A stretch of 64,000 nucleotides of DNA from Blakeslea trispora (taxonomy: Eukaryota; Mucoromycota; Mucoromycetes; Mucorales; Choanephoraceae). The stretch is from contig JAIWNE010000023.1 of assembly GCA_025331445.1 (NCBI GenBank), positions 248,001 to 312,000 on the forward strand, written 5' to 3'. A program made the translations under genes and the position numbers. The notes below the pieces were generated by a model. That model was given only the letters and a program-made list of their open reading frames with translations. It was not told where the DNA came from and did not search any database. This document shows positions 1 through 10,922 of this stretch, one piece after another. Position 1 is the stretch's first letter, and each line of letters begins with the position of its first letter.

Positions 1-293
1 CCAAACCTAGCCCAATTTAAATGACACGTTGAATCTCTTTAATAACAAAGGAGAAGCTATTTTTAAATAACTAAAGATGAACAGTCTCTAGTTAAACAAG
101 TTGAAGCTATTTTAAATGAGGATTCAATGCTTCTGATTGATTTGCAATGTATCCTCAAAAACACGATTAAAACATTCAAATTGTTGTCATTCACAAAAGT
201 GGAGATTTCCTTATTTGGAGAGCATGAATTTTTTGCTTGTTTTTATTTAGAAACGCGATACATATTGTCTTTTTCTTTTTTTTCAACTGAAAT
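1..293. other. Upstream region with an open stretch
   Basis: No recognised gene. On the + strand one frame stays open from about 67 to 294 (roughly 76 codons, plausible amino-acid mix), and its stop TGA at 295-297 overlaps the ATG of the next gene. It begins after an in-frame TAA and has no good start codon, so it could be a gene fragment or chance. Two similar short stretches (around 50-66 and 109-125, each containing GAAGCTATTTT) give a weak imperfect repeat. Confidence 0.3.
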
Positions 294-1072
294 ATGAACA
301 CTCTACCTGATTTGATAACAGCTAAAAACTATGTGGAATTAATAAACACTTGTGAGCAATTAGAGATACAAGTAAAGCGAGAAGAAAGAAAGGTTTATAT
401 CGTATTGTTAACTAGACCAAACAGGATCAACACTTGAGTGAGATCTATCCCATCTATTTAGCTTGTTGTGTCTTGACTCGAGATCTGTAAGTTGATTTTT
501 TTTTTGATGAGAGAACTTGCTTTCTAATTTAGATATAGTCAAACAGCACGCTTTGTTAGAAAGCGTATATTAATCAACAAGATAAACTCAACCGAGATTG
601 AAGCCATATGGGCATGTATTGTCAATCTGATCAAAAAGAACTATCCACAAGTCTATGATGACTTGGATTCTATTGAATGGTCAGAGAGCATGCAGTTACT
701 TGTCAATGATATTCGAAAGGAGACTCGAGAAAACATGTTTTATATCCTGTCGAAAGCATACCAATCCATCTCACTATCACAGGCAGCTCATTATTTCGGT
801 GTACCTGAAGAACAAGCTTTAGAAGGTAAATTCATGACACCAAGATGACTTGAGCTAATCAAGTTGGATAGAATTACTTTATCGAGGTTGGTCATGGAAT
901 GAAACGACACGTATTTTATATACAGTACAACCAGGTAAAAAAATAAATAAATAATAGATAATGTTTTTTTTTTCTCATCTATCAAATAGCACCTTTAGCT
1001 TGTACAGCAAAAGGAAAGGATGATCGTTTTGAGAAATTGGCAGATATGGTGATGAATTTGGAAAAGTTTTAA
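294..1072 (+). CDS. COP9 signalosome complex subunit 8 (PCI/CSN8 family)
   Basis: Subunit of the COP9 signalosome, the nuclear/cytosolic complex that removes NEDD8 from cullins and so tunes SCF-type ubiquitin ligases. Five exons fit a single 187-codon frame: 294-371, 425-486, 533-825, 887-934 and 990-1072, all with GT-AG introns of 46-61 nt. The central exon carries the family's recognisable blocks: a Trp-Ser-Glu stretch followed by a helical segment and the AHYFGVPEEQALEG winged-helix motif of the PCI_Csn8 domain. The next exon carries the GWSWNETTRILY stretch, which matches the human GWQADSTTRMV region. Length is close to the usual roughly 200 residues. The gene converges on the MFS transporter with only 9 nt between the two stop codons, so the 3' UTRs must overlap. 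Start chosen as the first ATG giving an intact frame into exon 2. Confidence 0.88.
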
Positions 1073-1081
1073 AATAAATCC

Positions 1082-2761
1082 TTAATTTTTTTGTTGATCT
1101 ACTGCTAAGCGCTTCAATTGACCTTTTAACCAAATGACCGGTAAGGATCCGATGGCTACAATGATGGCAGCTACAATCATCGATAACTTCATGTTGTTGG
1201 GTGGATCAGCATCGGGTCCAGCTCGAAGACTGTCAATGATCAAAGAAAACACCAGCATCAGGCCAACCGAAACAGCCCAGATTAATGAAGATGCAATCGA
1301 TTCAGGTACTGGATAAGAGACTGGTGTTGCTTGATTTTAATGACCATTCTTTTTTTTTTGTTATTTAACAGCACTTACTTTCACATGCAAATTCTAAACA
1401 GACAGGAAATAAAGCATAGGCAAAAAACCCATTTAGACAACAATTGATCAAAATGACAGGAAATGCATTTGGAATGACTTTTTTTTTTCTGTTAACTCGT
1501 ACTTTTTCTATGAAATTTTTTTATCATGTCCACTTACTTTCAAAAATAAACATGATATAGGTAAACACCATACAAGGTGTTAATAATTTGATCATCATCA
1601 CATGTTGACCTGTTGCACCTACAAAATAGCCTGAAAACAAACCACCCAGATAACCTGCCAACACAAGCGAGGCAGCACAATAACCGGCTTGTTGATCTGT
1701 GTACCCTAATGGTGAAATGGCTTCCATCACCAACAGAGACACTGAAAAGGCCATTCCAATGTTCGTACCACACGCAATCGTACACAACCAAAAGCTCTTG
1801 GATCTCAGCAGCTGTCGATATCCTTCCATCACCCCCATACGATCCTGATCGGCTGAAGGAGAGGCAGGCATACGAGGTAAGCCTGGTAAGAAAACAGCAG
1901 GGATGGCACTGATGGTTGCAATGATGGCTATAGTGAGCCACATGGTAGGTATCTTTTCTGCTGTAGGTGCAATAGCAGGTATCATGATAGGTGCCAAAGC
2001 CATACCCAAAGAGAGTGCTATACCATCATAAGACACTTTTTTTTTTGTTGTTGTTGTTGTTGTATTTTCTTTACCTGTCAATGTATTTGCTATCCCTCTA
2101 TCTTTAGGAGCAAACCAAAGAGAGGCTACCTAATATTTCTTATCAACAATAAAATCAAATAAATAAATAAGAAGAGTTACTTTGGAAGAAATACTAGATC
2201 ATTCAGATTAGAAAAAAAAAAAGAATGGAATTGATAAATAGACTAGATCTACTTGCTTGTAAATAAAAGCACCACCAAAACTAGCCATTGCCTGTCCTAA
2301 AAGGACAATAGCATACCGATATTGTTCAGGCATGATGATGGACAAACAACGGACCCAACATCCAGCCAGATTCATGACAGCAGCAAACACGATCTACAAC
2401 AAACAAAATGTTCAAATTTTAAGGAGATCAAGATTTCAAGAATCAGTGAGATTACATTGTATTTAATGCCAAATCTCTGATAAGACCAGCCTGTCATCAA
2501 TGAACAAAATGTATTGATAATGGCTGATAAATTAGAGAGCCAATTGAGTTGAGTTAAAGAGACATGAAGCCATTCAGCAGCAGCTGTAGGCGTACTTGAG
2601 GCGCTCATCCACATGAGAGAAGCCGCACTGTTGATCAATGTAATACTGATAATCTGCAACCATGCTATCCAAGTCGTACCGTACAGAATCACAGAGTCCC
2701 CTAATTCTTTTGAATCTGACGATTTAAATGTCATTGTGTTATCACGAATGATCAGTGTCAT
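1082..2761 (-). CDS. Major facilitator transporter, FLVCR/SLC49-like
   Basis: Multi-pass membrane transporter. Exons join in frame as follows: first exon 2761 down to about 2455, then exons near 2396-2251, 2130-2080, 2024-1545, 1480-1383 and 1311-1082, all with GT-AG introns. The protein has about 12 hydrophobic segments. Family signatures include LNWLSNLSAIINTFCSL in the first half, VASLWFAPKDRGIANTLT (matching the vertebrate FLVCR ASVWFG..E.STA motif between TM4 and TM5) and a cytosolic loop with LPRMPASPSADQD. The C-terminal exon has CEIPESIASSLIWAVSVGLM, which aligns with the FLVCR/DIRC2 'PISEATSSG' region. Known relatives move heme, choline or similar small molecules, and the substrate here cannot be told from sequence. 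An alternative ATG lies ten codons downstream. Confidence 0.82.
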
Positions 2762-3276
2762 ATAAGAAAAAGAAGAGATACAATGTAAGAAAAGAAAGGA
2801 GAAGGTATAGAAAATGAATGTATTTTCTCTTCTTTTTTAAAGAGGGCATTTAAAGGGAGAAATCATGCAGTGAAAAAAAGGGCTTGTTTTGAATAACAAA
2901 AAGGGTCTTTTCTTTGCTTCCGATCATGGGAGAGGTAGTGTTTTCCTCCTTGTGCATACCAGAAATAGAGATGCTTCAGACAAATGCACCCTTCTTCTAA
3001 CAGAAACTAACTAATGGAACAATCCTTTTTTTTAAAAAACTTCTCAGCATAGACCATAGGCTTATTGTATTTGAAATGGTATCTTTTTTTTGGGGGCTCT
3101 ATTCAGTAAAACCAAACTTTTGTTGTGTCTTTTGAGAATGATGATAAACAAGTGCTTTGCAATCACTTTTTTTTTTTTTTGGTGGAAATACTATCGCTTG
3201 ATAATGCACGTCACACACTCTCATTGAGTCGAGTAAAAAAAAAAAGGTAGTTTTTTTTTGCGTAGTCTTTTTTCTC
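2762..3276. promoter_or_regulatory. Shared upstream region of two divergent genes
   Basis: About 515 bp between the starts of the MFS transporter (-) and the Zim17 homologue (+). It contains several T/A runs and no open coding stretch. It must carry both promoters. I could not identify a specific factor site. Confidence 0.4.
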
Positions 3277-3759
3277 ATGTTGCGCTCATTTCGACTTGCC
3301 CGTACTTGTTTAGTTTCTAGACCAACAAGAAGCCTATTGGCAGAAAGAAAGACATTCAAGCCAGTGATTCAGTTAACAAGACAATCTACCTTCTTTCATA
3401 CAACAGCTTGGTTAAGAGAACAAGAGGAAAATGCATTCAAAAGACAAATGTTGATTGGTTTCACTTGTACTGTCTGTCAAGAACGTTCTCATCACACCAT
3501 GTCAAAACACGCTTATACAAAGGGTGTTGTGCTCATTCAGTGTCCAGGTTGTAAGAACCGTCATTTGATTGCAGATAACTTGGGTTGGTTTAAAGATAGT
3601 CGAACGACAGTAGAAGATCTAGTGAAAGAGAAGGGAGAAGCGATTCGAAAGGTGTTTGTGGATGAACAAGGGATAGAGCGTTTGGGCGATTTGATGGAAT
3701 GGCTTCCTGATATTACAGAAGAAGAACGCTTAAAGACAGAACAAGCTAAAGAAAAATAA
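3277..3759 (+). CDS. Mitochondrial DNL-type zinc finger protein (Zim17/HEP1-like)
   Basis: Intronless 160-residue protein. The first 45 residues are Arg-rich with few acidic residues, typical of a mitochondrial presequence. The DNL zinc finger follows: Cys64-x2-Cys67, then Cys89-x2-Cys92 (CTVC and CPGC), the conserved RHLIADNLGWF with the D100-N101-L102 signature, and the acidic DLMEWLPDI tail. In yeast this protein keeps mitochondrial Hsp70 (Ssc1) soluble and functional for import and Fe-S protein biogenesis in the matrix. Length and domain order match fungal homologues, and the start gives the expected presequence. An AATAAA-type signal follows within 15 nt of the stop. Confidence 0.93.
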   Translation: MLRSFRLARTCLVSRPTRSLLAERKTFKPVIQLTRQSTFFHTTAWLREQEENAFKRQMLIGFTCTVCQERSHHTMSKHAYTKGVVLIQCPGCKNRHLIADNLGWFKDSRTTVEDLVKEKGEAIRKVFVDEQGIERLGDLMEWLPDITEEERLKTEQAKEK

Positions 3760-4058
3760 AGAGGATTTTATCATGAAAAAAAAAAAGGGGGTTGACTCCT
3801 TTTATAGATAAGGGAACAAATAAAGTGGGGGGAAGATGAATTATAAAGAAAAAGAAAGAGTTTTCTTATTGAATAGTTATCATTTTGTGCTCCCTATTAC
3901 TGTCTTTATGATGAAAGAGTTCTAGATTCTCAAGTAATAAAGTGTCTCCATTCATTTGCACAGAAAGAGATCTATTGTGATTCTGTCTCTCTTTCTTCTT
4001 TCAGCTAACCAAGACCCCTCCCCCTTTACCAATAAGACTAGCTAACAAGTAGAACATC

Positions 4059-4331
4059 ATGGTTCCCTTGAACTCATTGTATCTATTAACACACTTGAAT
4101 AAGAAAAGAAAAAAAGAGTCCTTTACTATGCATAAAGCTCCTATACACGTCTCAGATCAAATTGTGTTTTGTATGATTAAGTTACTTTATGATCCAAGAA
4201 ACTCACCCGAAAGAAAGAAAAAAGTTTCATTCCGAGAAAATAATCGATGCAACGTGTTTATCTATTTGGAAGATCTTCCAAGTCCTAAGATTGAAAATAG
4301 GTCATTGTCATCATTAGATTTCCGAAAATAG
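4059..4331 (+). CDS. Small hypothetical protein with KVSF motif
   Basis: Single-exon 90-residue frame starting at a real ATG. I do not recognise the family. It is basic in the middle and contains ERKKKVSFRENNR at about residues 51-63. The basic cluster followed by K-V-S-F fits the RVxF-type docking motif for protein phosphatase 1 catalytic subunits, and is followed by a hydrophobic/acidic stretch (NVFIYLEDLPSP). No signal peptide or membrane segment. It sits 299 nt downstream of the Zim17 homologue and 341 nt from the tail of the converging IQ-motif gene. Composition (few stop-rich neighbours, balanced codons) favours a real gene, but a chance frame is possible. Confidence 0.45.
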   Translation: MVPLNSLYLLTHLNKKRKKESFTMHKAPIHVSDQIVFCMIKLLYDPRNSPERKKKVSFRENNRCNVFIYLEDLPSPKIENRSLSSLDFRK

Positions 4332-4672
4332 TGTATAATAAATGCGCACTATCATCCTGAATAAGCTTTTTTTGAGAGCTTCCTATTTGAGTCTTATGAT
4401 GGCAGCATTGGTAGTACAAGATCATGTATGATCGTTGCACAAGAACCAAAAGTTAAAACCATTGTATGGCTTCGGCTAAAGGACTTTTTAAGTAATCAAG
4501 CCCAAAACATTACGTTATCAAACAGTAAGTACATTTTAGTAAAATGAATCAAAAAAAAAGAAAGAAAATACAGCAAAGTATTAGGAAGAAAAAGAAAGGG
4601 AGAATAACAAGAAAGTTAGAAGGGGGGGAAACATAAAACGATAAAGTTGATTGTCGACAAGTTTATAATTTT

Positions 4673-6330
4673 TTATTTACGTCTGTTCGTCGTACTTGAT
4701 TTTTGTTGTACAGTAGAACGTCTGATGGATGGAACGATAGAGGGTCTTTCTATAAGAGAATGTTTGGTCGGTGTGGTGCGAGGTTGTCTTCGGGAGGGAT
4801 TGTTTGGTATATTCGAAGGACGAGTCTTGCTGACTAAATTGGTATCTTTTCTCTTTAATTGCTCCAACTCTTCCAATGCTCGATCCAGTTTGGCCTGGAG
4901 TTGGCATGTGGAGGCTTCATCCTGTTGGATCTGCTTCTTTCTTGATTCTTCCGATGCATGCATCTGGTCTAGAACGCGTGTCATCATCTCTTCCAGCCTG
5001 AGACGAGCATTTGTCTCTTTTCGTAGTCGAGACTCCAAGGGCTCTATCTGGTCCAAGGTGGTCTTGACCTTGGCTTCGTAAACGTGTCGAAGATGAACTT
5101 CCTGTTCAAGACGATCGTACATGATTTTCTGTTGTTGATCCATCATGACCACCGTATTCTCCATGGCTTTCTCAAAGGCCTTTCGCATGGCTTCCTCTTG
5201 ACGGACTTTTTGTTCTAGTTGAGCAAGTCGATCCTGCATGGCTTGCATTTGACGATGATGAAGACGGTTGGAGAATTGCATGAATTGGAGCATCAAGTGT
5301 TGGTCAGGTTTCAACTTGGACTTGCTTTGTTCTTTACGACTGCAATAACCTCTCCAGACAGATTGAATCTTGGTGGCTGCCTTGGTTTGCTCGTCTTCTT
5401 CTTCTTCTTGAATGGGGTAAAAGATACAGTTGGATTCGAGTTCTTCATCATGTTCAGTTGTATCGTCATAACCTTCATCACTGTATGAACTGTCTGCTTG
5501 TCTGATTTTGATGAATGTGATGGCAGATTGCTTTTGGGATCGATTCAGTTTGACGAGAACAATACGGGATTCTGTGGTTCGAATGCTACTGCTGATAATA
5601 GAGTCTGAGCTGTCAAAGTCCAAGGATTCTATTTCTTATACAAACAATTGATAATAATTCAAGACAATAAGTAAGCTCGTGTGTTACCTGTTTGTGTAAC
5701 ATGATCGCACAGCTGGCCACCCGCCAAAAAGGAAGAAGGACCTACTGGGCTTATGTTGTCATGGTGAGATTCAATTGGTCTTGAGGATTGAACCAGTTGG
5801 ACAGGCAGTTGAAGTGGTGATAGCCTGCCATCATCCACCCATTCATCTTCTTCCAATAGTGTCTCGTGATCCATGACTGAATAACATTCATAGTAAGCCG
5901 ACGAAAATGCCGCGCTGGAACTGACAAAGGAATAAATGTCGAAAAATGAATCTTGGGTGTCATTATCAAGGTAAGACAATGTTTCCAAACAATCTTTGGT
6001 GGGAAATTCATAGAGGTATTGCTCAGGCGTTAAATGTTGTGTGACCGTAATGGCGTCTTGGTCGTAATAATGATGAGACTGTAAACAATTCAGTTTTTGT
6101 AGAGAAATGATGGGATTATTTGTTTTGAGGGGAAGAGAGAGAAAGAGAAAGAAAGAAAATAGTACGAATGAAATAATTAATTATTACAAAAAAATCGGAG
6201 TAACACAATAAGAGAGAATGTCAAATTAAAAAAAAAAAATATTAAAACGTTAGTAAAATCCACAAGTTGACTCTTTTTGTCTTTTTACCTCTTGGTCATG
6301 ATACATGTCATCAAATTCTTGTTGAATCAT
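4673..6330 (-). CDS. IQ-motif coiled-coil protein
   Basis: Three exons, 6330-6289, 6078-5688 and 5628-4673, give an exact 462-residue frame. The 5' intron is long for this locus (about 210 nt). The N-terminal third is acidic. One clear IQ calmodulin-binding motif (TKAATKIQSVWRGYCSRKE) lies about 60 codons into the last exon's conserved part. It is followed by roughly 170 residues of heptad-rich coiled coil (repeated Leu/Met/Glu/Arg) and a basic, Ser/Thr/Pro-rich tail of about 60 residues. The IQ motif predicts calmodulin or myosin-light-chain binding. The coiled coil predicts dimerisation and a cytoskeletal or scaffold role. I do not recognise a named orthologue. Start: the first ATG of the upstream exon, which continues in frame through both introns. 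Confidence 0.72.
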
Positions 6331-8290
6331 TATAAGTATTAGGTATTAAAGAAAAAAAAAAAGAGGAATTTTTTGTTTATAAAGGATTAGATGTAATTTT
6401 TTTTTTCTTCAAGAAAAAAAAAAGAATTGGGTGATAGATTAAAGGAATGGGGAGGGGGGGGAAGGAGAGGAAAGAAAGAAAAAAAAAAGAAAGACTGATG
6501 GATGAGAGAGAAAAGAATGAATGAATGAATGTTCTCACTCTAACAAAATATTGGCTGTATTTAAAGGCTTTTTTTTTTTGCTGTCAAGCTTAAAGGAGTG
6601 TTAGTGCGTGTGTATGTATATGCTAATTTATTTTATTTTTTTTTTTGGGGGGAGAGGAGAGAAAAAGAGAGAGAGAGAGAGAGAGAGAGGGGAGACTATA
6701 GAAGGAAGGAGATTAACATTTTGCTTAGGAGAAAGCAAATTTTGTAAATAAACGAAATGGAACTGTTACACACTTTCTTGTTGATCACTACTTAATTTTT
6801 TTTTTTTGTCAAGTCATAACCATCGGCTCACTGAAGATCTTATAAAAACTCTCTCTCTCTCCCCTCTTTTTTTTTTCCCGAGCTATAAGGCAACTTATTT
6901 TTAGAATCTCCTAAACAACAGCCTTAAAATCCCTTGTCTCTTTTTGTTTGTCTTTCTCCTAAGTAAGCCATCAAATTATGACAGCTGAAGCAACTTTATT
7001 TTTTTTTTACTATGTGGCGTTATGCATCACAATTGTATTGTTTTGAAAGAATAAAGAGGGTTTCTCGTGTCAACCAACCTTGACAAGAAAAGAAGGGAGC
7101 AAAAGATTTTTATTCAAAAAAGACTATCATAAGCTCCTCTTTTATAAAATGACATATTCCATCGACCGACTTTACTTGAGCCCCCCATTACATTGAGTCT
7201 CCTTCTTGGAATCCAACGTAAAATAGTTAGTTTCCGCTCAAGTTATCAAGGCAGTGCAAGTAAGAATCCTTCATGCCGGGTTTAGATTAGAAAGAAAAGA
7301 AAGAGCATCATGAGATATTTCGTCATCTGGAGACAGCAAAAAAAAAAGAAATGAAAGCTGGGTTTCAACAGCTGTAATCATTTAATATTGTAAAACTCGT
7401 GCATTGAATCCCAATAGACACAGAAAGATAGAAAGAAAACTTGAGATGAACATTCAAATGGAGAGCCAAATAAGGATATAAAAAAACAAAAAAACAAGTA
7501 TGCCACTGCTTTGTTTGGACAACTACGATTTATCCTTGATTGCTATATGAATTCAATGATTCATGATTAAGCAAATGGGCGCAAACCAAGTGCTGTCACC
7601 TCCAAGTCTAATTGACAGTCAATGGATTGATAGATAGGAGTGTTCTATGGAAAGCAGTCCGAAAATTGACTGTAAAAGTTTAGATTTTTTTTTTTGTAGG
7701 GCTGTGGTATAAGTATAGAATAAAGTTTGGGGGTGCAATAGGGACAATGGTGTCTTTATAACGATCGATCGTAATGGATTGATTGAGGGAGCTAATGGAT
7801 ACCAGTTTCTTGAAGAGAGAGAGAAAATACAAGTAATTTATATTCAATTTGCTCAAATACAATATGTTTATATGACGTGATACCACGATTTGGACACACT
7901 AATTCTATACAAAAAAAGTAAGCGACTTGCTCTCATCTAATTTGTCCAACCCTTTACCATGTTAATGAACCCAACGATACATGGTGTGTAAATAGGGCTG
8001 TCACTTTTTCTTTTTTTTTTGGGAGGAAACAAAGTGTGGAGGATAGAAAGATGTATAAAATGAAAAGAGAGAAAAGAAAAAAGAAGAAGAAAGATGGTGT
8101 AAAGTACAAAATGAGTTGTAGAATGTAGGATGATAAAAAAAGGGGGGGGAGAGAAGAATACGTATATGTGAATTATGCAAGGAAATAGAGAATAAAAGGG
8201 TTTATGCAAATTTATTCAACATAAATTTCAAAGTTTCAGGTACCAAGAAAATGCTCTTGTTTTGCGACACTTTTTTTCTGTTTCACTATC
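6331..8290. other. Gene-poor region rich in homopurine/homopyrimidine runs
   Basis: Nearly 2 kb upstream of the IQ-motif gene with no supported gene. It contains many A/T homopolymers, a (GA)n tract and C/T-rich runs. Short open frames here (for example around 7680-7886 and 7937-8209 on -) are low-complexity Phe/Leu/Ser-rich translations of T-rich DNA and are not credible proteins. Confidence 0.5.
6666..6689. repeat. (AG)12 microsatellite
   Basis: Uninterrupted AG dinucleotide tract flanked by further purine runs. Confidence 0.95.
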
Positions 8291-9631
8291 TTCAAAACAT
8301 TGAAAACTCAAGTATCATTTTTGAGCTATCTTTAACGTCAAACCGCTTTCTTAAAGAGCCTACATTTCTTTTTTGGGCTTTATGTTTTGCAAACAAATCT
8401 ATAGTCTCTTCATAACCCTTGCTTTGATCTCCTCTCTTTTTTTTATACAATGCAAAAAAAAAAGAGGGGGGGGAGCAAGACATACATAAAAAAAATCAAA
8501 AGAAGTTTGTATCACTATGATTTAAAGTTTATTAAGAAAGGTGTTACAGGAATCTTGACTGAGAAGTAAAAAAAAAAATGAATAGGTTTTTTTGCTAATC
8601 CAGTTTTTCGGGCGAAATCATGCGTTTCTTCTTTTTTTTTCCCCCTCATTTGCTCTACCACTTTATCACCTAATGATCTGGTGTTCTTGATCATTCTTGT
8701 ATTCTGATGGACGTCCTCTGTGAGACATCTTGTGTGACTGATTCAGCTGTCAAAAAAAAAGACCAACCATAAGCACGACGAGACATGAGAACCCAGCAGT
8801 TTCTCAAGCCCGTTTGACCCTTTTTTTGTTTCAAGAAATCAAGAGCTTTTTCCATCATCATGTCGCTGATACTGTGGGCAAGGTTCAAGATATAACCCCC
8901 TCTTTTTTTTTAGAAAGACCCAATCAAATGACAGCCCCAAGGCATCACGCTGTTTCATGCGAAGGAAAGGGGGGGTCATAAAGTTACTTTGTGATCCAAG
9001 CACAAGTTTAGATAACAAACAGGACACCATGTCTACTGTCAATCTCAAAGAATGAAAGGTTTGTCTTGGCGATAGATTTCATTGCCTGATAGCTCACAAC
9101 GCGTTCAGTTCAAGTCAGTTTATGAGAGTTGTAGAATCACAGAGTGTATCGTGATAAGTGTATTCATTGAAAAATGACAAAGTGTCAGCTTGATACTTTC
9201 ATCTGAATCTAGTTTAGGTTTTTTACATGAGCAAACTTTGTGTCTTGGGGTTTATGGTCTTTTTCCCCCCCAAAAAAAAGACATTCTTTCCTTTGTCTTT
9301 AGTCAACACCATCTCGTCTTTGTTGTCCGAGATTCGCTTGATAGAAGCGCGACTACTTTTGAGTAGAAGGTGTTTTTTTTTTGTTGTTTTTAGAAACTCA
9401 ACACCTCTTGTAAAGTCAAGTTGATCCATTCCACTTTGTCAAGGCACTTGTTGAAAACTCTGTATCATGGACATGCCAATGTGCTCCATCTTGGTGGCCA
9501 GGATAATTTCTATATTCCAGATCACCTTTTTTATGGAACGCTTTTCTGTAGTTGATGGGTGATGCCATCATGTGTGATTTCAGTTCTGGAGTATCCTTCT
9601 TTTCGCTGCTATTCTCTCGTTTTTGTTCCAT
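8291..9631 (-). pseudogene. Broken, unrecognised gene-like region
   Basis: On the - strand a chain of short segments looks coding but does not join into one frame. From 9631: a start ATG, then a 71-codon frame (region containing GHQDGAHWHVHD) to about 9416, a +2-frame continuation (TRGVEFLK...) to 9223, a segment at 9048-8880 (SNFMTPPFLRMKQRDALG), a shifted segment at 8890-8690 (ISDMMMEKALDFLKQKKGQ), a possible ending near 8666 (EYKNDQEHQIIR) and another fragment at 8483-8292. Breaks fall at or near A/T homopolymers (for example the A9 run near 8905). I do not recognise the protein. It may be a decayed gene, a gene with unusual introns, or a real gene whose homopolymers are miscounted in the assembly. 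Confidence 0.35.
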
Positions 9632-9656
9632 GGATTGTAGTCAAAGATACAAGAAA

Positions 9657-9680
9657 TCTCTCTCTCTCTCTCTCTCTCTC
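9657..9680. repeat. (TC)12 microsatellite
   Basis: Uninterrupted TC dinucleotide tract, followed after 3 nt by AGAGAG, so it could form a short hairpin. Confidence 0.95.
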
Positions 9681-10922
9681 TTAAAGAGAGATACAAAAAA
9701 GGAAACAACCGCAGCTACCAGATGTTGTATCTCAGTCAAATGGAATCCCCTTTAAATTGCGTATTGGGCAAAGTACATACTTATTGAAGCAACTTTTTTT
9801 TTGAAACTGCTCAATGAAGCATCTCTTGTTATTCCATCATAGAGGATCTTTATACAGCAATGATTTACTATAAGCCAATCTCTGTATGCAATTCTTTGTT
9901 ACATTTCAATAAGTTTGAATCATATTCATCTTGTGGTGAATTACTCTAACTTTAATTTCCCCCCAATTTTTTTTTTTTTTTTGTGTTTTCTAAACTGAAT
10001 GAGTAGATCACACACACACACAAAAGAAGTGCATTTTTTCTAACGGAAATTCCTATAGAATCACAAGACTTATCATACAAGCTATTTTCATTTTTTATGA
10101 TGGAAATAACCTTGAAAAGACAATTTTTTGAATGTTGTTCGGCATAAAAATTCACTTGTTTTTTTTTATTCGTAGGTTTAGAAGGTGTTTCATTTGTTTA
10201 CAAATTTGTTGTTGTTTTGGCGGGCAAAGTTAGAAGCTCAGTTGTCATTTCATTTTGTTACTTTTTCTCAAGCTTTAGAAACTCAAATTGTTCTTGTGAT
10301 TCCAACTTGTTGAGAGCAGGGCTACTAAAGGAAACAAAATAACAACACCAACAACAAAAAAAACTTTAGAAAATAATCCCCCCCCCCAATTTACCCCGTT
10401 TTGTTGTCATGGTATTTCATGAGATCCCCCCATTTCTTGATCAAGCAACTAAAACTTTAATAAACCATCAAAAATGAAAGCAAGATCGAGACTAATATTT
10501 CATCATGCACATTAATTTAAAGATTTACTATCCCAAAAAAAAGTATGTGTTATTTTACTATCAAAAGAGATTTCCTTTCCTTATATGCTGTTTATTTTAA
10601 AAAAAAAAAAAAGGGAATTTTGATAGATTATTTTAAGCTATTATTTCTCTACATTTACTTTTTTTTTCAAAAGGGCGTTTTTTTTTTTTTTGTATCGTCA
10701 AACGTAAACCAAGGAGATTTTTTTCTTAATTTGTATTTTAGTTTCAATGAATTTTTCAAACAAAAAGGTTAAATAACCATTTTATTTCAAATGATGAGGA
10801 GTGTGGCAAACATTTAGAAAGTAGCACAGAAAAAGGGGATCCAGTTTATTAAGATGATGGCATGAATCTCTCACTATTTTATGTTGTAAATGAGGTTGAT
10901 CACTCTAATACTAAATCAGATA
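9681..10922. other. Intergenic region downstream of the P450
   Basis: AT-rich DNA with long T, A and C runs (for example C10 near 10378). Frames at 9952-10155 (-) and 10545-10772 (+) are Phe/Lys-rich translations of homopolymers. Nothing else supported. Confidence 0.5.

Noticed and set aside
1540..1941. 133-codon - frame inside the transporter gene
   Set aside because: Shadow frame: the overlapping frame encodes the transmembrane segments of the MFS protein.
7680..8209. Two - strand frames
   Set aside because: Phe/Leu/Ser-rich translations of T-rich DNA, without motifs or neighbouring exons.
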